Shown one piece after another: positions 42,967-52,112 of a stretch of 64,000 bases of DNA (position 1 is the stretch's first letter; each line of letters begins with the position of its first letter). The stretch is from DATATV01 sp036268615 (GTDB taxonomy: Bacteria > Actinomycetota > Actinomycetes > Mycobacteriales > Pseudonocardiaceae), in NCBI GenBank assembly GCA_036268615.1, contig DATATV010000052.1, forward strand, positions 1-64,000, written 5' to 3'. Under the pieces are notes generated by a model. That model was not told the DNA's origin, made no database searches, and worked only from the letters and a program-made list of their open reading frames with translations. Both the position numbers and the translations under genes were made by a program.

Positions 42967-43719
42967 GTGCTGCCACAGCGACGCCACGACCTGATCCTGC
43001 GCACGCTGCGCACGGACGGCCCGGCGCCGGTCCGGGTCCTCGCCGAACGACTCGGCGTGAGCCAGGCGACGGTCCGCCGGGATCTGGTGCAGCTGGCCGA
43101 AAGCGGCCGGTTGACCCGGGTATATGGCGGCGCGGTCGCCGGCGCGGACGTCGAGCATCCCTTTGCCGAGGTGGCCACCGAGCGGGTCGCGGCCAAGGAC
43201 GCGGTGGCCGGCCGGTGCGCCGACCTGATCCGGGACGGTGAGACGATCCTGCTGGACATCGGCACCACCGCGCACCGGCTGGCCAGGGTGCTGCACGGCC
43301 GGGCGCTCACGGTGATCACCAGCAACCTGGCCGTCTACGAGGAACTCCGCGACGACCACGAGATCCAGCTGGTGCTGCTCGGCGGGATCGTGCGGCGCAG
43401 CTACCGGTCGATGGTCGGCTACCTGACCGAGGACGCGCTGCGCCAGGTCCACGCCGACCGGTTGTTCCTGGGTACCAGCGGGGTTCGGCCGAACGGGCAG
43501 GTCCGGGACACCACGATGGTCGAGGTCGCGGTGAAGCGGGCGATGATCGCCGCGGCGGACCAGGTGGTGCTCGTCGCCGACGCGGGCAAGTTCCCCGGCA
43601 GCGGAATGGCGCACGTGTGCGGCCCGGAGAATCTGGACATCGTGGTCACCAACGCCGATGCCGACGGGCAGACGCGCACGGTGCTCACCGAGGCGGGTGT
43701 GGAGGTGCTCACGGCATGA
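42967..43719 (+). CDS. DeoR/GlpR family transcriptional regulator
   Basis: A 250-residue regulator: N-terminal HTH (LPQRRHDLILRTLRTDGPAP, LGVSQATVRRDL), then the DeoR sugar-phosphate sensor domain with ILLDIGTTAHRLAR, VITSNLAVYEEL, VLLGGIVRRSYRSMVG and DRLFLGTSG. GTG start at 42967; a TGATAA element about 10 bases upstream suggests a leaderless mRNA. Stop overlaps the GH4 ATG (ATGA). Probably represses itself, GH4 and PfkB until a sugar phosphate accumulates. Confidence 0.92.
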   Translation: MLPQRRHDLILRTLRTDGPAPVRVLAERLGVSQATVRRDLVQLAESGRLTRVYGGAVAGADVEHPFAEVATERVAAKDAVAGRCADLIRDGETILLDIGTTAHRLARVLHGRALTVITSNLAVYEELRDDHEIQLVLLGGIVRRSYRSMVGYLTEDALRQVHADRLFLGTSGVRPNGQVRDTTMVEVAVKRAMIAAADQVVLVADAGKFPGSGMAHVCGPENLDIVVTNADADGQTRTVLTEAGVEVLTA

Positions 43720-45056
43720 GGTTGACCATCCTGGGTGGCGGCGGTTTTCGGGTGCCGCTCGTGTATCGGGCCTTGTTGGCCGATCACGAGCCGGGTCGGG
43801 TGACCGAGGTCGTGCTGCACGACGTGGACCCCGACCGGCTGGCCGCGATCGGGCGGGTGCTGGCCGAGCAGGCCGCGGCTGCGGTTGATCCGCCCACCGT
43901 GCGCACCACGGGCGATCTTGATGAGGCGCTGGTCGGTGCCGACTTCGTGTTCTCGGCGGTCCGGGTGGGCGGGCTGCGCGGGCGCACCGTGGACGAGCGG
44001 ATCGCGCTGCGGGACGGCGTGCTCGGGCAGGAGACGGTCGGCGCCGGCGGGATCGCCTACGGGCTGCGGACGATTCCGGTGGCTCGGCACATCGCGGCGC
44101 GGATGGCTGACCTGGCGCCGGACGGATGGTTGATCAACTTCACCAATCCGGCCGGAATGGTCACCGAGGCCATGTCGGCGCGGCTGGGCGACCGGGTGAT
44201 CGGGATCTGCGATTCACCGGTCGGACTCGGCCGGCGGGTCGCGCACGCGCTCGGCGTCGATCCCGAGCTGGCCAGGTTCGACTACGTCGGGCTGAACCAT
44301 CTTGGCTGGCTACGTGGTCTGTACGTCGGGGGACGAAATCAGCTGCCTCGGCTGCTGGCCGACCGGGCCGCGCTGGCCGCGTTCGAGGAGGGCCGACTGT
44401 TCGGCGCGGAGTGGCTGCGGGTGTTGGGATCGGTGCCCAACGAATACCTCCACTACTACTACTTCGGTCGGGAAGCGCTGGTGGCGGCAACGAAGGCCGA
44501 ATACACCCGGGGCGAGTTCCTGTTGGGGCAGCAGGACAATTTCTACTCGGATGTGCTGGCGGCGGACGCGGGCGCGTTCGAGGCGTGGGATCGCACCCGG
44601 TTGGAGCGCGAGGCCACCTACCTGGCCGAGGGGCGGGCGGCCGCCGGGTCCGGTGAGCGGGACGCCGCCGATCTGGACGGTGGCGGTTATGAGCGGATCG
44701 CGTTGGCGCTGATGCGGGCCATCGCTCGCAACCAGCCGACCCGGTTGATTCTCAATGTGCGCAACCGGTCCACGCTGCGCTGTGTGGACGAGCCCTCGAT
44801 CGTCGAGGTGCCCTGCCTGGTGGACGGCAACGGCGCTCTCCCGTTGGCGACCGATCAGCTCGGCGGGGCCGAGGCCGCGCTGGTGGCCGCGGTGAAGGCG
44901 GTGGAGCGGTTGACGATCGAGGCCGCGGTCACCGGTTCCCGGGCCGCCGCGCTCCGGGCTTTGGCCAGTCACCCGCTGGTCGACTCGGTCAACGTGGCTG
45001 GGCGGGTGTTGGCCGGGTACCTGGAAAAGCACGAGGAGCTGGCCTATCTGCGGTGA
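43716..45056 (+). CDS. GH4 family 6-phospho-beta-glucosidase-like glycosidase
   Basis: A 446-residue NAD- and metal-dependent glycosidase of family 4. NAD motif LTILGGGGFRVPLVYRALL, VGADFVFSAVRVGG, NFTNPAGMV, and the metal ligands Cys165 (ICDSPVGLG) and His195 (GLNHLGW). These enzymes cleave phospho-glycosides through an oxidation-elimination route. Coupled to DeoR. No PTS genes are near, so its phosphorylated substrate would have to come from a kinase such as the divergent PfkB or from elsewhere in the genome. Confidence 0.9.
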   Translation: MRLTILGGGGFRVPLVYRALLADHEPGRVTEVVLHDVDPDRLAAIGRVLAEQAAAAVDPPTVRTTGDLDEALVGADFVFSAVRVGGLRGRTVDERIALRDGVLGQETVGAGGIAYGLRTIPVARHIAARMADLAPDGWLINFTNPAGMVTEAMSARLGDRVIGICDSPVGLGRRVAHALGVDPELARFDYVGLNHLGWLRGLYVGGRNQLPRLLADRAALAAFEEGRLFGAEWLRVLGSVPNEYLHYYYFGREALVAATKAEYTRGEFLLGQQDNFYSDVLAADAGAFEAWDRTRLEREATYLAEGRAAAGSGERDAADLDGGGYERIALALMRAIARNQPTRLILNVRNRSTLRCVDEPSIVEVPCLVDGNGALPLATDQLGGAEAALVAAVKAVERLTIEAAVTGSRAAALRALASHPLVDSVNVAGRVLAGYLEKHEELAYLR

Positions 45057-45060
45057 CCGA

Positions 45061-46344
45061 TCAGGGCAGCTCGGCCCGGTACAGCCAGGAGTTGAAGAAG
45101 TCGGTCAGCGCGGCGCCGTTGTGCCGTTCGGCCAGGGCGATGAAGCCGCTGGTGGTGACCAGGCCGTGCCGGTTCAGCTCGGTCCACTCCGTCAACAGGA
45201 TGAAGAACGGCTCGTCGCCGAGTGTCCGGCGGAGGGTGTGCAGGGTCAGCGCTCCGCGTTTGTAGACCCGGTCGTCGAACATCAACTTGACGCCCGGATC
45301 GGCGATCACCAGATCCTGCGGCAGCGCGGCCAGCCGCCGGCGCGTGCTCGTGGCGTGCTGGTCGGCCGACGACCCGCCCGACTCCTCCGACCACAGCCAC
45401 TCGGCATAACAGGCGAAGCCCTCGTTGAGCCAGATGTCCTGCCAGCGCGCCACTGTCAGGCTGTTGCCGAACCACTGGTGGGCCAACTCGTGGGCGACCA
45501 GCCGCTCGCTGCCGCGATGGCCGTCCACATGGTTGGCGCCGAAGATGGACAGTCCCTGGGCCTCGACCGGGATCTCCAGTTCGTCGTCGGTCACCACGAC
45601 CGTGTAGGCCGCGAACGGGTACCGGCCGAACAGCCGCTCGAACAGGGTCATCATCGCCGGCTGCCGACCGAAGTCGCGGGCCGCCGCCGAGCGCAGCCGG
45701 GGTGGCACCGCGGCCAACTGCCAGACCGATGACGTGTCCAGTTGGTCGAGTTCGTAGCGGCCCACCTGGATCGTCGCCAGATACGACGCCATCGGTTCGG
45801 GTTGGTCGTAGACCCAGGTGGTCCGGCCGGAGCGGACCTGGCGGGATACCAGCGAACCGTTCGCCACGACGCGGTAGGGCGAGTCGGTGGTGAAGGTGAT
45901 CCGGTAGCTCGCCTTGTCCGAGGGATGGTCGTTGCACGGGAACCAGGACGGCGCCCCGTTGGGCTGGGACGCGACGATCACGCCCTCGGTCAGTTCCTCC
46001 CAGCCGACCTCGCCCCACGCTCCGGTCATCGGCTTGGGATTGCCCACGTACCTGACCTCGACCGAGAACCGCGCGTCCCCGGCCAGCGGCGTGGCCGGGG
46101 CGACCCGCAGCTTGCGGTCTCGCTGGCTGAACGCCTTCGCCCGCACCCCGTTCACCGACACCTTGCTGACCCGCAACGAGGTGGCCAGATCCAGGCCGAA
46201 CCGGGGGAGTGGCGCGGTCGCCCGCGCGGTCAGTGCCGCGCGGCCGGCCAGGCGGTTGCTGGACAGTTTGTAGTCGAGGTCGAGGTCGTAGTGCAGGACC
46301 CGGTAGCCGGGATTGCCGTGCCGGGGGAGATAGGGATCGGTCAC
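45061..46344 (-). CDS. M1 family zinc aminopeptidase coupled to Pls-type NRPS
   Basis: A 427-residue metallopeptidase of the short actinobacterial M1 form. It has the N-terminal beta domain, GAMEN-like region (replaced by VEAQGLSIFG), zinc motif HELAHQWFGN near residue 283 and the third ligand in NEGFACY. The ERAP-like C-terminal domain is absent. GTG 46344 overlaps the NRPS stop (GTGA, 46341-46344), so the two are made together. No signal peptide is visible. A natural reading is that it trims or degrades the isopeptide product of the synthetase; epsilon-poly-lysine producers are known to carry such aminopeptidases (from memory). Confidence 0.9.
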   Translation of the reverse strand: MTDPYLPRHGNPGYRVLHYDLDLDYKLSSNRLAGRAALTARATAPLPRFGLDLATSLRVSKVSVNGVRAKAFSQRDRKLRVAPATPLAGDARFSVEVRYVGNPKPMTGAWGEVGWEELTEGVIVASQPNGAPSWFPCNDHPSDKASYRITFTTDSPYRVVANGSLVSRQVRSGRTTWVYDQPEPMASYLATIQVGRYELDQLDTSSVWQLAAVPPRLRSAAARDFGRQPAMMTLFERLFGRYPFAAYTVVVTDDELEIPVEAQGLSIFGANHVDGHRGSERLVAHELAHQWFGNSLTVARWQDIWLNEGFACYAEWLWSEESGGSSADQHATSTRRRLAALPQDLVIADPGVKLMFDDRVYKRGALTLHTLRRTLGDEPFFILLTEWTELNRHGLVTTSGFIALAERHNGAALTDFFNSWLYRAELP

Positions 46345-49300
46345 CTGGCGCCCTTGCCGGACCTGCCGTCCAGCCACGGGGCGATCGGGTTGCCCAGCCA
46401 GCGGCTGCCGTCGGGCACCACCTCGCCGCGCATCACCAGCGAGGCCGGGCCGACCGTGGCCGCCGCGCCGATCCGGGCGGCCGGGAGGGCGATCCCGTGC
46501 GGGCCGAGGGTGGCACCCCGATCGAGAGTTACCGTGTCCATGCTCATGATCCGATCATGGAACAGGTGCGTCTGGAGCACGCACCCCCGATTCACCGCCG
46601 CACCATCACCCAGTCGGACCAGGTCCGACTCGGGCAGCCAGTACGTCTCGCACCACACGCCCCGGCCGATCTTCGCGCCGAGTGAGCGGAGCCACACGTT
46701 GAGCAACGGGGTGCCCATCGCCCGATTGGCCAGCCACGGCACCGCGAGCATCTCGACAAACGTGTCGGCCAGCTCGGTGCGCCAGACGAAGGAACTCCAC
46801 AGCGGGTGTTCGACCGCCCGGAACCGGCCCACCAGCGACCACTTGGCGAGGGTCGCCACCGCGCCGGCCAGCACTCCCGCGGCCAACACGACCAAGCCGC
46901 TGAGCAGGGCGGCGACCAGGAAACCGAACCGGTCGGCCAGCACGGCCAGCAGCAGCAAGACGCCGACGCCGAGCGCAACGGTGCACATCACCGGCACGAT
47001 CCGGCACAGCTCCACCGCGGTCCGGGCCAGCTTGAGGCGCGGCGGCGGGTTGAACGTCCGGCTGCCGTCGGTCCGGCCGGCCACCCGGCGCAGCTTCACC
47101 GGCGGGCTGCCCAGCCAGGACGAGCCGGCCTTGGCCCCCTTCGGCGTCGCGGACAGCACCGCCACCAGACCGTTCTTGGGCACCGCCCGGCCGGGCGCGG
47201 TCATCCCGGAGTTGCCGAGGAAGGCCCGCTTGCCGACCTTGGCCTCGCCGATCCGCAGCCAGCCGCCGCCCAACTCGTAGGAGGCGATCATCGTGTCGTC
47301 GGCCAGGAACGCGCCGTCGCCCACGGTGGTCATCGAGGGCAGCGCGAGCACCGTGGACGCCTCGACGCCCCGGCCGATCCGCGCGCCGAGCAGGCGCAGC
47401 CAGACCGGGGTGAACAGGCTGGCGTACAACGGGAACAGCATCGTCCGGGCGGAGTCCATCAGCCGCTCGGTGGCCCACGCCTGCAGGCCGATCCGGCTGC
47501 GTACCGGGTGGTGTCCCCGACGCAGGCCGATGCTCAACACCCGGACCGACACGAGCACGAGCAGGGCGAAGGCGACCATCGAGACGACGGTGGCCAGCGG
47601 TACCGCCAGCAGCGCGGACCGGCCGGCCGCGCCGAGCGTGTGCGCGCCAGTGATCCAGCGGCCGAGCACGGTCAGCCCGGGCACGGCCGCGAGCAGCGGC
47701 AGCACCGACAGCAGGATCGACGCGGTGCCGTAGACGGCCACCCAGGCAGCTGAGCGGTGCGGCCGCTCGACCGGCCAGGTGTGCCGGGCGCGGCCGATGC
47801 GGGCGGCCGGTGAGCCGGCCCAGCGCTCGCCGGCGCGCACCGCACCGGACACCGACGAACCCGCGGTGACCTCGGCGTCGCGGCCGATCCGGGCGCCCGG
47901 GAACAGGGTGCTGCGCGAGCCGATGGTGGCGCCCGCGCCGATCCGGATGCGGCCGACGTGCAGCACGTCGCCGTCCAGCCAGTGCCCGGACAGGTCGACC
48001 TCCGGCTCGACCGAGCTGCCCCGGCCCATCTTCAGCATGCCGGTGATCGGCGGCATCGCGTGCAGGTCCACGTCCTTGCCGACGCTCGCGCCCAGGGCTC
48101 TGGCGTAGTAGCTGATCCACGGTGCGCCCGCGAGGTTGCCGGCGCCGCTCGCGTCCGCGACCCGCTCGGCCAGCCACAACCGCAGGTGCACGCCGCCGCC
48201 GCGGGGATAGCGGCCCGGCCGCAGCCCGCGCAGCAGCACCCGGGCGCTGCCCGCGGCGATGCCCAGCCGGCCGACCGGACTGACCAGCAGCAGCCAGCCG
48301 ACCGCCACCCACCACCAGGAAATCGTTGGCGCCCAAGGGAAATGTCCGACCAGGCCGAGCACGTTGCTCAGCGCGGCCAGGCCGGTCAGCCAGCGCAGGC
48401 CGATCAGGGTGGACACCGGGACGAGCAGGGCCGACTGAATGACCCGGGCGCGCAGCGGGGTCGGGGTGACCTTGCGGGTCTTGCGGGTGGTCGTCGTCTC
48501 CACACCGAGCGCGCCGGCCAGGCCGCCCAGCGTCGGGTGGGCGTACACGTCGGCGACGGTGACCTGCGGGAACCGGGCCCGCAGCACCGACACGAGCTGC
48601 GCGGCGGCCAGGCTGCCGCCGCCGTTGGCGAAGAAGTCGGTGCCCGGCTCGGTCACCGGCACGCCGAGCAGGTCGCTCCAGCACTGCGCCAGCCAGCCGA
48701 TCGTGCCGGACAACTGCTCGTCGGACTCCTCGGCCGGACCGGTCAGCCCCGGCAGCGGCCAGGGCAGCGCGGCCCGGTCGACCTTGCCCGAGGTGCGGGT
48801 GGGCAGCGTGTCGACCACGGCCAGCAGCGGCACGAGCGCGGCCGGCAGCGACTCGCGCAGCCGGGCCAGCGCATCGGCCTTGTCGAAGTCCCTGCTGGCC
48901 GTCGCCACGTAGCCGACCAGCACCTGGTTGCCCGCGGCAGTGGTGCGCACCGTGGCCGCACCGCCGGCAGCCCCGGGCAGCGCCTGCAACGCCGCGTCCA
49001 CTTCACCCAGTTCGATCCGCCGGCCGCCGAGCTTGACCTGCTCGTCGGTGCGGCCCAGGAAGAGCAGGCCCTGCGGGTCGTTGCGGACCAGGTCGCCGCT
49101 GCGGTAGGCGCGCGGCCAGCCCAGCGTCGGCATCGGCGCGTACTTCTGCGCGTCCTTGACCGGGTCGAGGTAGCGGGCCAGACCGACGCCACCGATCACG
49201 AGTTCGCCGGTCTCGCCGGCGCCGACCGGCTCGCCCTGGCCGTTCACCACGGCCAGGTTCCAGCCGTCCAGCGGCAGGCCGATCCGTACCGGCCCGACGC

Positions 49301-50288
49301 CGGTCAGCCGGGCCGCGCAGGCGACGACGGTCGCTTCGGTCGGACCGTAGGTGTTCCACACCTCGCGGCCCTCGACGGCGAGCCGTTCGGCCAGTTCGGG
49401 CGGGCAGGATTCGCCGCCGAAGATCAGCAGCCGTACGTCCTCCATCGACTCGGCCGGCCAGAGCGCGGCGAGTGTCGGCACGGTGGACACGACGGTGATG
49501 CCCTGCGCGGTCAGCCAGGGCGCGAGGTCCACGCCGGTGCGCACGAGCGAGCGCGGCGCCGGGACCAGGCACGCGCCGTGCCGCCAGGCCAGCCACATCT
49601 CCTCACAGGAGGCGTCGAACGCGACGGACAGACCGGCCAGCACCCGGTCGCCGGGGCCGATCGGCTCGTCCTGGGCGAACAGCCGGGCCTCGGCGTCGAC
49701 GAACGCGGCGGCCGAGCGGTGGCTGACCGCGACGCCCTTGGGCTTGCCGGTCGAGCCGGAGGTGAAGATGATCCACGCGTCGTCGTCGGGCCGCGGTCGG
49801 GTCCGGCTGGTGTTCGGGATACCGGTGATGCGTCGGGTGACCAGTTCGGCGCCGCCGGTGAGTAGCGCGCTGACTCCGGCCTCGCCGAAGACGAGTTCGG
49901 CGCGCTCGTCCGGGTCGTCCACGTCCACCGGCACGTAGGCCGCGCCGACCGCGAGCACGGCCAGGATCGACACGTACAACTCAGCAGTACCAGAGGGAAT
50001 CCGGATACCGACCCGGTCGCCGACACCGATTCCGGCTTCGGACAGCCGAATTCGCACACCGTCCACTGCGGAGGCGAGCGTGCGGTAGCTCAGTTTTGTT
50101 GTGCCGTCGTCGATCGCGGCCGCGGTCGGGTGCGCCTGCACCGTGTCGGTCAGGATGTCGATCAGGGTGCGCGCGGCGGGCGCGCGACCGGCACTGGCGA
50201 AGACGTGCGGCAGTACGACGGTCGGCAGCGACGGCCGGGTGACGGAACGGGCAACGGGCAGCGGCAATGGTGCGTCGACAACGGTCAC
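46341..50288 (-). CDS. Pls-type membrane NRPS (adenylation, carrier, multi-helix C-terminal hexapeptide domains)
   Basis: About 1315 residues, almost the length of epsilon-poly-L-lysine synthetase Pls (1319). Adenylation domain to about residue 530: A3 IIFTSGSTGKPKGV at ~172, FDASCEEMWLAW, FGGESCPPELAE, NTYGPTEATVVA, YRSGD, RTSGKVDR. Carrier domain with phosphopantetheine Ser near 559 (FFANGGGSLAAAQ). Then membrane helices alternate with three left-handed-helix blocks (about 750-830, 965-1060, 1200-1300; e.g. IRIGAGATIGSRST, LGARIGRGVEAS, LGAKIGRGVWCE). This is the A-T-6TM-C1-C2-C3 plan of Pls, making isopeptide-linked homopolymers or short chains at the membrane. No condensation HHxxxDG motif. 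Specificity residues read by eye give D-A-E-S-I-G-T-V-V-K, close to lysine codes. GTG 50288 chosen; the frame is open to 50378. Confidence 0.88.
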   Translation of the reverse strand: MTVVDAPLPLPVARSVTRPSLPTVVLPHVFASAGRAPAARTLIDILTDTVQAHPTAAAIDDGTTKLSYRTLASAVDGVRIRLSEAGIGVGDRVGIRIPSGTAELYVSILAVLAVGAAYVPVDVDDPDERAELVFGEAGVSALLTGGAELVTRRITGIPNTSRTRPRPDDDAWIIFTSGSTGKPKGVAVSHRSAAAFVDAEARLFAQDEPIGPGDRVLAGLSVAFDASCEEMWLAWRHGACLVPAPRSLVRTGVDLAPWLTAQGITVVSTVPTLAALWPAESMEDVRLLIFGGESCPPELAERLAVEGREVWNTYGPTEATVVACAARLTGVGPVRIGLPLDGWNLAVVNGQGEPVGAGETGELVIGGVGLARYLDPVKDAQKYAPMPTLGWPRAYRSGDLVRNDPQGLLFLGRTDEQVKLGGRRIELGEVDAALQALPGAAGGAATVRTTAAGNQVLVGYVATASRDFDKADALARLRESLPAALVPLLAVVDTLPTRTSGKVDRAALPWPLPGLTGPAEESDEQLSGTIGWLAQCWSDLLGVPVTEPGTDFFANGGGSLAAAQLVSVLRARFPQVTVADVYAHPTLGGLAGALGVETTTTRKTRKVTPTPLRARVIQSALLVPVSTLIGLRWLTGLAALSNVLGLVGHFPWAPTISWWWVAVGWLLLVSPVGRLGIAAGSARVLLRGLRPGRYPRGGGVHLRLWLAERVADASGAGNLAGAPWISYYARALGASVGKDVDLHAMPPITGMLKMGRGSSVEPEVDLSGHWLDGDVLHVGRIRIGAGATIGSRSTLFPGARIGRDAEVTAGSSVSGAVRAGERWAGSPAARIGRARHTWPVERPHRSAAWVAVYGTASILLSVLPLLAAVPGLTVLGRWITGAHTLGAAGRSALLAVPLATVVSMVAFALLVLVSVRVLSIGLRRGHHPVRSRIGLQAWATERLMDSARTMLFPLYASLFTPVWLRLLGARIGRGVEASTVLALPSMTTVGDGAFLADDTMIASYELGGGWLRIGEAKVGKRAFLGNSGMTAPGRAVPKNGLVAVLSATPKGAKAGSSWLGSPPVKLRRVAGRTDGSRTFNPPPRLKLARTAVELCRIVPVMCTVALGVGVLLLLAVLADRFGFLVAALLSGLVVLAAGVLAGAVATLAKWSLVGRFRAVEHPLWSSFVWRTELADTFVEMLAVPWLANRAMGTPLLNVWLRSLGAKIGRGVWCETYWLPESDLVRLGDGAAVNRGCVLQTHLFHDRIMSMDTVTLDRGATLGPHGIALPAARIGAAATVGPASLVMRGEVVPDGSRWLGNPIAPWLDGRSGKGAR

Positions 50289-50472
50289 GGGCCACCTGGG
50301 CGCTCGGGCGCGATGGGGCTGAGTCACCTGTCGCGCAATGGTTTCTGGTCGGGCCGGAAGCCGGGCCCGACCTTGCAACGAGCGAGTGTATCCCGGGTTA
50401 ACGGAAGATGTCGTGCCAGGTCACCTGGTCGGTGCCTGAACTCACAGCGTTGACGACCGTGCTCGACCAGCT

Positions 50473-50511
50473 TATGTTAACGGTGCTGACAAAATCAATG
50501 TCATTAACATA
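50473..50511. promoter_or_regulatory. Nested TetR-type operator over aldo/keto reductase promoter
   Basis: Outer perfect arms TATGTTAA (50473-50480) and TTAACATA (50504-50511); inner perfect arms TGACA (50487-50491) and TGTCA (50499-50503) around AAATCAA. It overlaps a promoter CTGACA (50486-50491) - 18 bases - TACAGT (50510-50515). Probably bound by the TetR product encoded after the reductase. Confidence 0.7.
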
Positions 50512-50530
50512 CAGTCTGGAGAAGATCATC

Positions 50531-51484
50531 ATGCGACGACGGCAACTGGGTGGCAGTGACCTGGAGGTGTCCCCGATCGGCTTGGGCTGTATGCAGTTCG
50601 CGGCCACCGGCATGGCCGCGCGGTTCTATCCGACACCGGACGCGGACGCCGTCGGAGCCACCGTCAAGGCGGCGCTGGACGGTGGGGTCAACTGGTTCGA
50701 CACCGCGGAGATGTACGGGCACGGGGAGTCCGAGCGCGCGCTCAGCACGGCGTTGCGCGGGTCGGGCGTGTCGCCCGGCGAGGTCGTGGTGGCGACCAAG
50801 TGGGCGCCGTTCGGCCGCACCGCGAGCAACATCGGGCGCACTGTCGGCAAGCGGATCGACGCGTTACAGGGCTATCCCATCGATCTCTACCAGATCCACC
50901 AGCCGATCAGCTTCTCCAGCACCGGTTCCGAGATGCGTGAGATGGCAAAACTGTTACGCGCCAGGAAGATCCGCGCCGTCGGCGTGAGCAACTTCTCCGC
51001 CGCCACCATGCGCAGGGCGAGTGCCGCGCTGGCCGCCCAGGGGCTGGTCCTGGCGTCCAACCAGGTGCAGATCAGCCTGCTGCGTCGCAACATCGAGCGC
51101 GACGGCGTGCTCGCGGCCGCGCGCGAGCTGGGCGTGACACTGATCGCGTACTCGCCGCTGCGGTCCGGCATGCTCACCGGTCGGTTCCACGACGATCCGA
51201 CGCTGGTCGGTTCGCTGCCCCGGTTCCGCCGGTTCGCCGGCTCGTTCACCGAGCGCGGACTGGCCGCCACCCGGCCGCTGATCGACGAGTTGGGCGCCAT
51301 CGCGAAGTCCTACGGGGTGTCCCGGGCCCAGGTTTCACTCAACTGGGTGACGAACTACTACGGCGACATGGTGGTGGCAATTCCGGGCGCGTCCAAGCCC
51401 CACCAGGCCGAGGAGAGCGCCAGGTCGATGGACTTCCAGCTGACCGAACAGGAGCTGGCAAAGCTCGCGGACCTGGCCGTTTAG
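50531..51484 (+). CDS. Aldo/keto reductase
   Basis: A 317-residue NADPH-dependent TIM-barrel reductase. Catalytic set: Asp-Tyr in WFDTAEMYGHGESE, Lys in VVVATKWAP, His in LYQIHQP; GVSNFS and IAYSPLRSGMLTGRF follow; cofactor-binding IPGASKPHQAEE near the end. ATG 50531 after CTGGAGAA. The usual DLI(Y/Q)xH reads DLYQIHQP here. Followed 4 bases later by a TetR gene; both are likely controlled by the operator at 50473-50511, giving an inducible carbonyl-detoxification pair. Confidence 0.92.
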   Translation: MRRRQLGGSDLEVSPIGLGCMQFAATGMAARFYPTPDADAVGATVKAALDGGVNWFDTAEMYGHGESERALSTALRGSGVSPGEVVVATKWAPFGRTASNIGRTVGKRIDALQGYPIDLYQIHQPISFSSTGSEMREMAKLLRARKIRAVGVSNFSAATMRRASAALAAQGLVLASNQVQISLLRRNIERDGVLAAARELGVTLIAYSPLRSGMLTGRFHDDPTLVGSLPRFRRFAGSFTERGLAATRPLIDELGAIAKSYGVSRAQVSLNWVTNYYGDMVVAIPGASKPHQAEESARSMDFQLTEQELAKLADLAV

Positions 51485-51488
51485 GCTG

Positions 51489-52112
51489 ATGCGTATGCCC
51501 CGACCGGCCAAGAAGAGCCGATACCACCACGGTGACCTGGCCACCGCGTTGATCGACAAGGCGATCGAGTTGATCGACGAGCGCGGGGTCTCCGGTTTCT
51601 CGCTGGCCGAGGCGAGCCGGCGGCTCGGGGTGACGGTGGCCGCGCCCTACCGGCATTTCGCCGACCGGGACGAGCTGTTGGCCTCGGTCGCGGTGCGGGC
51701 GGTGCACGCGCTGGCCGAGGCCGTCGCCGGCCAGGTTCGGCCGGACAGCTCGCCGGCGGAACAGTTGGCCGCGGTCGCGGCGGGTTATGTCCGGTTCGCG
51801 GTGGACCGGCGGCCGCTGTTCCAGGTGTTGTTCGGCGCGGGCCTGGACAAGCGGCGGTATCCCGAGCTGGCCACGGCGAGCGAAGACACGGCCCGGACCC
51901 TGCTGCGGCCGGCGCTTGTGCTCTGCGGCGGCGATGAGGCCGCGGCGGCGGACCTCGGCACGGCGATCGGCGCGCTCGCACACGGCTACGCGATGTTCCT
52001 GCTGGACGGCACGTTCGGCGCCGTCGGGTCGCGGGCGGAGGCCGTTGCCGGCCAGGCGCGGACGGCCGCCCTCGCGCTGGCGACCAGTTGGCCGGGAGTC
52101 AGATCGGCCTAA
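51489..52112 (+). CDS. TetR/AcrR family regulator with WHG-type C-terminal domain
   Basis: A 207-residue regulator: basic N-terminus with YHHGDLATALIDKAIELI, HTH LAEASRRLGVTVAAPYRHFA, then the TetR_C WHG-type domain (FAVDRRPLFQVLFG, AIGALAHGYAMFLLDG). Start ATG 51489 or 51495. Four bases after the aldo/keto reductase, so co-transcribed and self-regulating. Its stop overlaps the convergent esterase stop. Confidence 0.9.
   Translation: MRMPRPAKKSRYHHGDLATALIDKAIELIDERGVSGFSLAEASRRLGVTVAAPYRHFADRDELLASVAVRAVHALAEAVAGQVRPDSSPAEQLAAVAAGYVRFAVDRRPLFQVLFGAGLDKRRYPELATASEDTARTLLRPALVLCGGDEAAAADLGTAIGALAHGYAMFLLDGTFGAVGSRAEAVAGQARTAALALATSWPGVRSA

Noticed and set aside
47958..49865. A 635-codon plus-strand open frame opposite the NRPS
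   Set aside because: No recognisable motif, low-complexity composition; the NRPS frame on the other strand is unambiguous.
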